NCBI GenBank assembly: GCA_012845835.1
Contig: JABAKD010000007.1
Coordinates: forward strand, 14,409,342 to 14,473,341
Length of the DNA stretch: 64,000 nucleotides
Origin: Undaria pinnatifida
Lineage: Eukaryota; Sar; Phaeophyceae; Laminariales; Alariaceae
Direction: 5' to 3'
Notes under the pieces: model-generated
Database searches by the model: none
What the model saw: only the letters and a program-made list of their open reading frames with translations
What the model was told of the DNA's origin: nothing
Shown here: one piece after another, positions 55,920-64,000 of the stretch
Layout of the letters: every line of letters starts with the position of its first letter
Numbering within the stretch: the first letter of the stretch is position 1
Position numbers and translations under genes: made by a program

Positions 55920-57023
55920 CTTCCACCTTCCGAGCTGATCCCCCCTCCACCTTTCTGCCCGAAACATTACCGCACTCCCCTATCTCTCCGACGTTGAAAG
56001 CTGAACCCTCGACCGTATTATCATCAGCATCGTCGTCCGACGATGCCAGCACAGCTTCCTCTTCTGACGTGGGACAGACATCAGCAGCGTGCCCTCATCC
56101 GTGGCATTTGCTGCATAGATCCTCCGTGCAGTGGACTCTGTAATGACTCTTCTTGCTAGACCTGTGGCATCTTACCTCGAAGGTACCACCATCGGCGTTT
56201 TTGGCGCTGCAGCCACCACCCTCGGCGGCCGCGGCCGAGACACCACCGTCTTCGTTGGGGTCCTTACTGCTGCGCCCTTGCCGTCCCCAACGTCCACCTA
56301 TTCATTTACCACGGCGTGTACCTTTCCCGTGGGCACCGCCACCGGCCCCTTTTCTGTGGCCACCTTCGCCGCCGCCGGCAAACACAGCATGGCCGGCATG
56401 GCGGCATTGAACCCCTTCTCCCTGCTTCCAGGAAGTCGGTGATGCCGTTCTTGTACAACCTCGTTGATGTTATCGCGGCCGATACTGTCACGAGAGGCAA
56501 CGCTCCTCGCCTCCACTTCATGTTCGGCAGGAAGAGCGTCAATGGAAATAGTGTATAGCATGTGGTCATGGAGAGTCATTCCTGCTGTTCGCATTTCCGC
56601 AGCAAGATGATCGATCCTACCCATCTCTTCATAAAGATTTCTCCCTGGCGCTATCTTAAAACTATTTAGGAGGCGGGAGAGATCGGATTTGGCCCCCGTC
56701 GTTTGGGGGCCGTACCACGCAAGGGGCGCGTCCCACGCCCATTTCGGTAAGGTGCACCTGTACAAGGTGCCCTTGCCGCTGTTGCTCTTTAGGGCCCTCG
56801 ATAGGAAAACCCACGCCAGTGCATGCATGGGTATACTTTCGGGGGTGTACCCCCTTCCGACAAGTACCGAGTTTTTGGTATACACACAGGAATGTACTGC
56901 AGTGGATCCGACACAAAACCAGATAGGAAACATCGCCCTTTCGTAGTACCTGGAGTCTCTGGTCCAGGCAGTGAGTTCATGCTTTTTCCCATTAAATTGT
57001 GGGGCAGCGGTATGTTTGAGAGC
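55920..57023 (-). pseudogene. Ty1/copia-type Gag, broken before the end
   Basis: From about 57023 the minus frame reads APQFNGKKHELTAWTRDSRY, then GKGTLYRCTLPKWAWDAPLA, TTGAKSDLSRLLNSFKIAPG, EMGRIDHLAAEMRTAGMTLH and ISIDALPAEHEVEARSVASR, the order of copia Gag polyproteins, and stops at 56298. Further on (56045-56200) are two CCHC-type zinc knuckle remnants: CHRSSKKSHYRVHC with the second Cys and the Gly lost, and CSKCHGxGHAADVC interrupted by a stop. Protease, integrase and RT are absent; the sequence ends at the tRNA-like repeat. Confidence 0.68.
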
Positions 57024-57164
57024 TTATAGTCTAGACAGAGGCATATCATATCCTAACCCCATCTCACCGCCGGGGTGTGACCCTCATTCTCCAGCACCCC
57101 TTGGCTGATCTGGCTGGCCCCTTGCTGGGCCAACCTCGACAGGTACAGGGACTCCCGTGCGTCT

Positions 57165-57350
57165 CGTCACTCCTATATAGAACTACCCACTGGCCCACGG
57201 AGTCACGTGACTATGTAGCCCAGAGGGTAGTGCTATATACCCAACAACAGATATGTTAGGGTGTCCGGCAATTTACTCTCACCGACTTCGTAACAGGGAC
57301 CTCCGGGGCTCCCTCTCCTCGCCGCGCACTATCGTAGTACTCAGGAGCAA
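57165..57350 (+). repeat. Palindromic tRNA-like repeat, copy 4
   Basis: CTACCCACTGGCCCACGGAG, centre TCACGTGACT, then TAGCCCAGAGGGTAGTGCTA and AACAACAGATATGTT, ending CTCTCACCGACTTCG. Followed by a body with CGGGGCTCCCTCTCCTCGCC. Confidence 0.55.
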
Positions 57351-57424
57351 ACTATCATAACAATTCACGTCTCCAGCGCAAACGCTCGCAAAGGCGTTGC
57401 TTCTTTTTTGCTTTTCCCAGAAAA

Positions 57425-57760
57425 GAAGTAAATATGAAGTCGGTGGGACTGGAACCCTCGACATATATGCAGTCACGTGAACCCACGACATTTTTTGTTT
57501 TGGTTGTATAGCCCTACCCATTGGCCCACGTACCATTGGCCCACACAGCCACGTGAACCGACGACATATATATGCATATATATTGTTGGCTATAGAACTG
57601 TGACTGCGTGTGCAAATGGGAGTTCCATATAACCAACATTATATATGTTGTGGGTTCACGTGACTGCGTGGGTCAATGGATTGTTCTATATAACCAACAA
57701 AAAAAAACTCGTGGGTTCGAGTCCCACCGACTTCATATTTCCGCTATTTTCCGGGAAAAG
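57425..57760. repeat. Palindromic tRNA-like repeat, copies 5-6 in opposite orientations
   Basis: The minus-oriented T-arm-like part GAAGTCGGTGGGACTGGAAC starts at 57435, and the plus-oriented GTGGGTTCGAGTCCCACCGA ends near 57733, with CACGTGA palindromes and TATATATGCATATATAT between. GTGGG/CCCAC pairing around TTCGAGT is perfect. Confidence 0.55.
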
Positions 57761-57869
57761 CAAAACGAATTAACGTGTATGCGAGCGTGCGCGCTGAGGA
57801 CGTGAATGGGTACAATAGTTTGCTCCTGAGTATCACGGTAGTGCGTGGCGAGGGGAGAGATCCCCGGAG

Positions 57870-58064
57870 ACCCATGTTACGAGGTCGGTGAGAGTCAACT
57901 GGCGGATTCGCAAACAGATTTCTGTTGGTTATATAGCACTGCTCACTGGACCACGAAGGCACTAAATCACTATCCGCTGGATCATGAAGACACAATATCA
58001 CTACCCAATGGACCACGAGGTCACGTGACTTCATGGTCCAGTGGGCAGTGCTATAAAACCAACA
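57870..58064. repeat. Palindromic tRNA-like repeat, copies 7-8
   Basis: A minus-oriented copy (ACGAGGTCGGTGAGAGTCAA to ATAGCACTGCTCACTGG) and a plus-oriented palindrome (ACCACGAGGTCACGTGACTT; CCAGTGGGCAGTGCTATAAA) with three near-copies of CACTAyCCryTGGAyCAyGA in between. Confidence 0.55.
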
Positions 58065-58145
58065 ACCCGGCCCATGACAATTTTCAGATCGTCCCGGCCC
58101 GGCCCGGCCCGGCCCGACCCGGCCCGCACTTTCGGGCCATGACAT
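58065..58145. repeat. GGCCCGGCCC array 3 (short)
   Basis: Four contiguous CGGCC-type units follow the tRNA-like palindrome immediately, repeating the association seen at 55776. 58150-59550 otherwise has no gene; 58205-58380 shares AT-rich and GGTGACATCACTTGTCG-type blocks with 18780-18990. Confidence 0.75.
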
Positions 58146-59552
58146 GCCCTCATAAATTTTAGGTCGCAATATTTGAAAAAGCAATTATTGGATTATTGTA
58201 CGGGCAACGCTAGGCCTAGGCGGTGGTCGGGGTAGCGGGGAAGGAGGTGATCGGGAGGGTGGCTAGTTTGAACATGAAAACCATCTCCAAAAATTGGAGG
58301 TACTACATGGATGTTACCAAAGGTAAAAAGGTGACATCACTTGTCGGGTAGTGTTTATTAATGTGGCGAATTTAATCTCAGATGTGGCGGCAGGTGAGAG
58401 GATTCACATGTTTGTGTGTGTGCTGCGGGGGGATTTTGTGGTGTGGCGGCGAGGGAAGGATGTGTGTGTGTGGTAGGCCGGGAGGAGAGGAAACGTAATT
58501 GGATGGGAGCGAAAGGTCTTACTTGCGTGCTAAGTGCACACTGCCCAATATTTCAAGGATGAGCTAATAGGTGCAATATGAAGCCTAAGATTCCCTGCAA
58601 GCAAGGAAGTCAGCAACAGCGACACCACATGGGATACAGACCAGTTTATGCTAAAAGTAAAAGGTGCGAAACTGCCCATTGCAAAAAAAGCAGGATTATC
58701 GAACGCAAAAACAAATGCACGGAGAGACGGTGCAATGCATTTTGTTCCAACATTTGCTGATCACACTACTTCCTTGCAAGGAATTCTGGCATCGGCGAAC
58801 CGGGTCCACCTCTTGCTCTGAGTGTCTTAGACAGAGAGAGGAGTGGCGGTTAGAGCTAAGTACACCGCGCAATAGCCTGATCCTGCCCGTCTGAGTATTG
58901 GCCAAGCAATCTCCGGGGGGTGTCTTCTGTTTATCAGGTGTGAGGGAAAGAGTTTGTATTGTCATATTCAAGAGAGCTGTTGCGTCATCGTCCATTTGTC
59001 GGCGTGATGTAGTGCAGAGAGCACTGAGACGTCATTCAGCGATCATCAACTGAATCCTAGGCGAAGGTGTTGTGAAGGCCACTGATATGACCATCGGAAA
59101 CTCTAGACGCGACATCTACAGGGAGGTCCACTACATCTTCGACTCCATCGAAAACACGTGGAGTATAATCGCACGGTACCTAACGTCAACAAGAATTGCC
59201 TGGATCAAAACTGAATTACAGTAAACCACACCAAGCCAGTGCCTGCGGTATTACGAACTGACCGTGTTCATGGTGGCGTGCCGAAAATATCCAATGCCGA
59301 ACGAAGCAACGTTATTATACGAAATAACGTAGTTGGACGTCAATACCAAGAACAAGCATTCCTCTAAAACGTAGGGCTGGTGCGCCGGCTTGCACTCCCC
59401 CCCCCTCGTGCCTGTTAATGGTGGCATTGCATGGCCGAACCACCTTGCCGTAATTGCAATGCGTACCCATGTCTGTTTGTTTGTGACCGACAGCAGAAGC
59501 AGAGCTCGCCGATCTAGGAGTCATCGGCACGGACACATGCTGTATTCAATGT

Positions 59553-59910
59553 AGTTGGGAGGAAATATTGATCAAACATCAACAGAACATACCCGTGCAT
59601 TAGAAATTATCTATCTTTTTTGCCACGCAATATAAATATAAAAACAGCTATTCTACCTGGCAACTTATCTATCTCAAAAGAGGTTCGTCCGGCACATCTT
59701 TGATGTCGACAGGCGCTCGGACTACAGCTTCTAAAATATTGGGAGGAAACGTTGGTTAAACAGGAAGGAAGCACACCCGTGTAATAGGAACCATCCTATT
59801 TAGCACGCAATATCAACATTATTACAAGTAACTATTCTACCTCGCGGCTTATCTATCTCAATGAGGTTTGTCCGACACATCTTTGACATAGGCAGAAGCT
59901 CGAACATGCG
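59553..59910. repeat. Tandem duplication of about 185 bp
   Basis: TTGGGAGGAAAyrTTGrTyA occurs at 59553 and 59740. Both copies share TACCyGTG, CTATTCTACCT, CTTATCTATCTCAA and CACATCTTTGA blocks in the same order. Confidence 0.75.
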
Positions 59911-60770
59911 TACACGACTGTTCGCAATAGGAATATTCAGGTTGCCTCTCATTTCCTCTTTTCGAACCATCTCTGTAGGATCTTCAATTTTTCAGCGTGA
60001 TCTCTAAGTTTCAATTAACCCCCCTCGCTCTCGCACCCTTCCGAGCCACCCCCAACATTGCCTTAGACCTAGCATCACGCGTGGACTAGGCTAGGTATTA
60101 TGATTTTGACCGAAAGCTGAACAAGGCTACGGTAAAGGCGGGAACCCTATTTTTCACTACCAGGTTTGAGCTGTCATACTATCATATCATACTACCATTT
60201 CTCACTATCATATCGTACTCGCAGAAGTGACTCTTCACATCTCACTGAAAAAAAAAACGTCAGAAGATTCTTGTATGGCACGGCGTAGGTATCCATTCTA
60301 CTCGGGATTCACATGTCATATGTATCGAACAGGTAAATAAAGCAGCACGAAAGACTAAGACCTCAAGGAACAGGGGGTATGGTATGTCACTGAAACGAGC
60401 GACCCCGATGCGCTGCTAAAACCAACTCTCTATTATATAATTATTGCTATTAACAACATATCCCCCTGATGTACCATTGGCCAGATGATTAAAACGCCCC
60501 CTCCCCCCCCCCCCGCGCGTCTTCTCCTTACTGAAATACAACAATACACGTAAACCGGTGGACCACACCGTCATACAGTAGAAGGGGCTCTAGAGTGCCG
60601 GGTAGTGTCCTAATATAAACCCGGCACTATACCGGGCACCGGCACTATTGAAGAACAATTTGATTTCATGGTGTGACACTCACGCTTTACGGGGCCAACA
60701 TAATTCGAAATGTTTCGAAAGTATGTATTTAATTGTGGACAAAGCTAAACCCCAGTCCTTGTTGCCCTTC

Positions 60771-61240
60771 TTCGATGTTTGCAAGATAAAAAAAAGACCA
60801 AACAGAAAAAGGAACATGGCAGGAAGCGCACCGCAAAAAAACAAATAACAATGTACTGTATACCCCCGCCCTCACTACGTCTCGACAACCAATCTCATGT
60901 CTGCCTGCCGCACCTGCTTCAATATTGCAAGCAAAAATATAAAAAAAACGAATTTACCAAGAAAAGCACAACAGGTAACGCATCGCAAGAGAAAACAACC
61001 AACCATGTAATGTACCCCTCGCCCTCACAACGTCGCAACAAGCTCTCTTATGTCAGTCTGGCGCACCCGCTTCGATGTTGCAAGAAAACAAGCAAACAAA
61101 CAAACAAACAAACCAAGATAAGCACGACCGGAAGCGCACCGCAAACAAAACAGACAACCATGTATCGCACCCCCGCCCTTACTACGTCGCGACAACCTCT
61201 CTCTTGTCTGCCGGGCGCACCCGCTTAGGGGAATGCGCTG
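60771..61240. repeat. Triplicated ~150-bp segment (ORF tail plus downstream sequence)
   Basis: Three copies of a unit with GGAAGCGCACCGCAAA, CCCCCGCCCTCACTACGTC and GCACCCGCTTCGATGTTGCA start near 60822, 60973 and 61131. Only the last is joined in frame to the ORF, whose final residues are KREVVAT. Confidence 0.75.
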
Positions 61241-61637
61241 CGATCATCGCCATCTTCGCTTCCGTTAGGTAGAACGCCGCGTCTCGGTTGCCACTCTCCT
61301 CTGCTGCCGCCTCCAGGACGCCGAAGTGAGACGACAGCTCATCATAAGCCGGTGGAGCACGGCGCTCGCGCCCCGTGTTCTCGTCGTCACCGCCCTCCTC
61401 CTCTCCGTCCTTTTCTTCGCACCCACTGCAAATGCGGTTCTCATCCCGGTCGTCAACCATGCCGCCGATATTTCTGTTGACCAGCCGACCACATCCTCCC
61501 TTGCACATGTGGCCATGAGGGGCTTGGGGTGTTTTGTCCTGTTGAACGCAAATTTCACCTTCTGCACTAGGCATGGTGCGCCTCTGCGTAGAGCTCGTCG
61601 GGTCTGCAGCAGCACGCGTACCGTCTTTTCTGCTCAT
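61182..61637 (-). CDS. Zinc-binding-like ORF, possible transposase C-terminus
   Basis: A 151-residue frame. Residues about 40-75 read HMCKGGCGRLVNRNIGG and ENRICSGCEE: C-x3-C and C-x2-C spaced by about 23 residues, a possible zinc ribbon. An acidic stretch follows (EEEGGDDENTG), then a helical-looking end (VLEAAAEESGNRDAAFYLTE). Cys-rich ends like this occur in several transposase families, including piggyBac types, but no DDE domain is visible in this window. It may be a truncated or non-autonomous derivative. The opposite strand is also open (61326-61958) with poor composition. Confidence 0.45.
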   Translation of the reverse strand: MSRKDGTRAAADPTSSTQRRTMPSAEGEICVQQDKTPQAPHGHMCKGGCGRLVNRNIGGMVDDRDENRICSGCEEKDGEEEGGDDENTGRERRAPPAYDELSSHFGVLEAAAEESGNRDAAFYLTEAKMAMIAAHSPKRVRPADKREVVAT

Positions 61638-62152
61638 CCTGTGTGGCTCTGTCCGCTGTCCGCTCTCTGGTGTGTGTGTGGTAAACCGGCACTATTGCGG
61701 GGCGCGGTGGTGCCCAACCGGCACTATAGCGGGGCCTCCTTCAATAGTGCCGGACCGGCACTATTGAAGACCGGCACTATTGAGGGCGCTGTCTGTGTCC
61801 AGATATTTGACCGGCAGTTTACCAGGCACCGGCACTCTTTAACCGGCACTATAGCGACCTCTTACTGTAAAAAACACAACTGGAATCTACTGGATTTACA
61901 AGTTGACAAATTACTTTTAATTAAGAATTTGGTTCGGCCACGACTCCATCGAACATGATTATAACGTTTGCTTTTACTGTTCATAAAGGTTAGCACAACT
62001 TTTTGGTTTATGAAATAAATTTCTTAATCTTAACACAGTGGGTAAGGTTGTCTAGCAGAGAGTCCCACGACATCGTTCAACATGGTCACGACCTTAGCAT
62101 TGAAATTACGTGGCGTCTTCAGAGGGCCTGAGCGTGATCCCAGCGGTACAAG

Positions 62153-62848
62153 ATGGAAATATATGATCGCCCGGGTGTGCGCTTACGGTTGATGGTACGG
62201 TTGCTGAGAGCTGAGGGGGTCGAGACCTTTATTTACGGTTGCATGACGTGGATCCCGAAGAAGCCTGACTACGACAGGCTACGACGGGTTCACCACTCCA
62301 TGCTCCTCTGTCACCTTGGATGGCGGCAACGGAAGCGCGACGACTACACCCTATCGTACGCCGACGCGCTTGCCAAGACAGCTTCCAGGAGCATAGAGGC
62401 GATAGTGCGCAGACGAAGGATAATGTTTGAGGGATTCGTAGCACGCATGGGGGAGGAGAGTCTGCCACAGAGGGTGATGTTTGGGGATCATGTTGGGGGT
62501 AAGGGCTACTGAGGGGAGCAAGAGAAATACTGGATGGATCATCTGAAGGAGGATATGTCGGTCTTTAGAATGAAATCTGAAAATTGGCGAAAGGCTCCTC
62601 TGAAGGCTGGCAGATGGTTTCGACGGGTAGAGGAGGGAGCCGAGTTGTTCATGCGGAATTGGCATGAAACTGAGAGATGCGAAGCTTTAGAGCGCCGCGC
62701 AAAGGCTGCGGCGGCGTCATCCGCCGTCGGCATCTCTAAGTCTAAGCGGCCGGGGGAGGGGCAAGGGGGGGGGGGGGGGGGGGGAGCGGGCAAGGGAGAG
62801 AGGGGGGGGGGGGTGGGGGAGCGTCATGCCCAAACGACTGAAGTCTGA
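62153..62848 (+). pseudogene. LINE C-terminal fragment (well preserved)
   Basis: The first frame (62153-62509) reads VRLLRAEGVETFIYGCMTWI, YDRLRRVHHSMLLCHLGWRQ, SIEAIVRRRRIMFEGFVARM and LPQRVMFGDHVGGKGY, the typical C-terminal end of a non-LTR retrotransposon RT protein. After a stop it continues in 62534-62710: WMDHLKEDMSVFRMKSENWR and FRRVEEGAELFMRNWHETER. A poly-G tract and low-complexity sequence follow (62755-62820). The 5' part and the RT core are absent. Same family as 24840-25440. Confidence 0.68.
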
Positions 62849-63019
62849 TTTTGGCCATCATCGTCTAGAACGTTGTGGGCCCTCCGATGGCTGTCACAAG
62901 GTAGCGTAAGACCGCCCTGACCTCTTCTTCATGTTGCGTTCTCTTCCCAGTGCCATCGATGATGCACTCGATGCCCTCTATGAGCCCAACGCCGTCTTGA
63001 GCCAGTTCATAGGGTCTGC

Positions 63020-63215
63020 TAGTAAGTGTGACATTTTTGTTCTTCTCTTTTCCTTTTATTGCTTGCTATTGTTGTCTTTTTCTTTCTTGCTTTTCTTGTC
63101 TTCTCTTTTCTTTCCTATCCATTTTCTTATATATTTTTTTGTTTCGCTTTCTTCACTTTTCTTGCCTTTCCTTTACTTTCCTTTAATATATTTTTTTTCC
63201 CTTGTTTCTTTTCTA
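63020..63215. repeat. TTTTC/CT-rich low-complexity tract
   Basis: Nearly pure pyrimidine sequence of TTTTCTT type. Phe/Leu-rich frames across it are artefacts. Confidence 0.85.
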
Positions 63216-63699
63216 AAATTTACTTTGGTCTGTCGTGCGTTTGCGTAGTGACAGATATTACGTGTAATATATACGTGGTAGTCTTTTTTGGGGAGCAAGC
63301 GGTATAATTGGTTTTTTCAGGCGCAAGTAATGAATGAGACGTATGCACCGACATGGACCTAGACTTACTCCCGATTTTTCTTTTATACGAAGTATGTTTC
63401 TGGTGGAGGCATGAATTGCGTCAGCTCTGACATATGCGTGTATCACATTGGGTTGTTTGTGTTCTTCCCTATGTATTCCTCAGCTCCAGAGTGACTGGAC
63501 CTTGTCCTGTAACAACAGACTTGATTATGCGAGTTACCGTGAGAACAAAAAAAAAAAAGAAAAAATGGGTAAATGGTTTTATCTTTATTCAAGTTAGATA
63601 AACTTTTTGTTTTGTGATCTCAATTCCACCCGTACTTCAACCGAAGGGTCGTTTAGCAAAGACGCCCATATGAAATAATGGTTCATTTATATAAATTAT

Positions 63700-63915
63700 T
63701 TACCTATACGGGTTTTACAGTTTCCGTGCACAGACTGACTAACATAACCCTGTCGACCCAGGTACAAGCGACACAGTAGCTCCAAGGGGAGTCGCCGACC
63801 TATGTCCTTGATAACGACACACACCCAGTAATACGCGCGATCGGAGTATCACACACAGCTTGCAGAGATGAGTTTAGACAAAATCTTCGATCTCAAAGCT
63901 AAAGTGTATTGTTAT
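63700..63915 (-). repeat. 750-bp dispersed repeat, partial copy
   Basis: TATACGGGTTTTACAGTTTCC, then CCCTGTCGACCCAGG, GCGCGATCGGAGTATCACAC and the terminal TCGATCTCAAAGCTAAAGTG. The central part is missing. The rest of 63216-64000 has no gene. Confidence 0.75.
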
Positions 63916-64000
63916 TCTCCTTATATATCTATACAGCAGTGAGGATACCTCGCTTACTTTTCATGTGCGATGCTGTGGTGTGCAAGGACGAACGTTATAT

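Larger units (their letters stand above)
60590..61865. mobile_element. Element with CCGGCACTATTG repeats and a zinc-binding ORF
   Basis: Clusters of CCGGCACTATTG/CAATAGTGCCGG in both orientations lie at 60595-60655 and 61684-61860, bracketing about 1.1 kb that holds a minus-strand ORF and a triplicated segment. The bracket of subterminal repeats plus an ORF with a Cys pair domain suggests a DNA transposon relic. PiggyBac-like origin is only a guess from the ORF's C-terminal Cys-rich style. Confidence 0.5.

Noticed and set aside
55776..58064. Functional tRNA genes
   Set aside because: T arms are good but acceptor strands do not pair, the anticodon loop lacks the usual U33, and the variable region is missing.
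62931..63307. Phe/Leu-rich possible membrane protein ORFs
   Set aside because: Translation of a pyrimidine-rich low-complexity tract.

Overview
The window reads as eukaryotic nuclear DNA: low coding density, spliceosomal introns, many microsatellites and several classes of retrotransposon and DNA-transposon debris. No bacterial operon, rRNA or credible functional tRNA was found. The filamin-repeat plus PC-esterase gene, tyrosine-recombinase (YR) retrotransposons, Ty1/copia Gag and LINE tails would fit an alga or other stramenopile, possibly a brown alga. That placement is inference; I could not search a database.

1-15.5 kb: at least one long plus-strand gene, open at the left edge. Exons join with compatible phases, mostly phase 0. 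They encode a filamin-type immunoglobulin repeat, then an NXPE/PC-esterase-like domain, then cysteine-containing and other modules I do not recognise. The middle (10.5-13.4 kb) is poorly resolved, and the downstream exons (13.7-15.4 kb) may be the same gene or a second one. Two introns carry copies of a 254-bp inverted-repeat element.

15.7-22.5 kb: intergenic DNA with partial copies of a roughly 750-bp dispersed repeat, a LINE C-terminal fragment split by an insertion, a second inverted-repeat element, a GGTTAT array and an ATC microsatellite, plus two weak exon candidates.

23-28.4 kb: two arms of degenerate repeats in opposite orientation flank about 3 kb containing a LINE tail and one exon candidate.

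29-33.1 kb: a decayed YR retrotransposon (RT end, RNase H, YR lacking key residues) with a pair of direct repeats, one of them invaded by the 254-bp element. 34.4-35.2 kb: a full copy of the 750-bp repeat.

37.3-46.6 kb: a second YR retrotransposon on the minus strand, with intact Gag, RT carrying a 575-bp tandem duplication, RNase H and a truncated YR. It sits between flanks that are themselves repeated, so nesting is likely.

46.8-58.2 kb: palindromic tRNA-like repeats, GGCCCGGCCC arrays, several 750-bp repeats, a DDE-type transposase remnant, one good isolated exon and a copia Gag pseudogene.

58-64 kb: a duplicated 185-bp segment, an element with CCGGCACTATTG repeats and a zinc-binding ORF whose tail is triplicated, a LINE tail and a final partial 750-bp repeat. 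Most of the second half is transposable-element sediment; the gene content lies in the first quarter.
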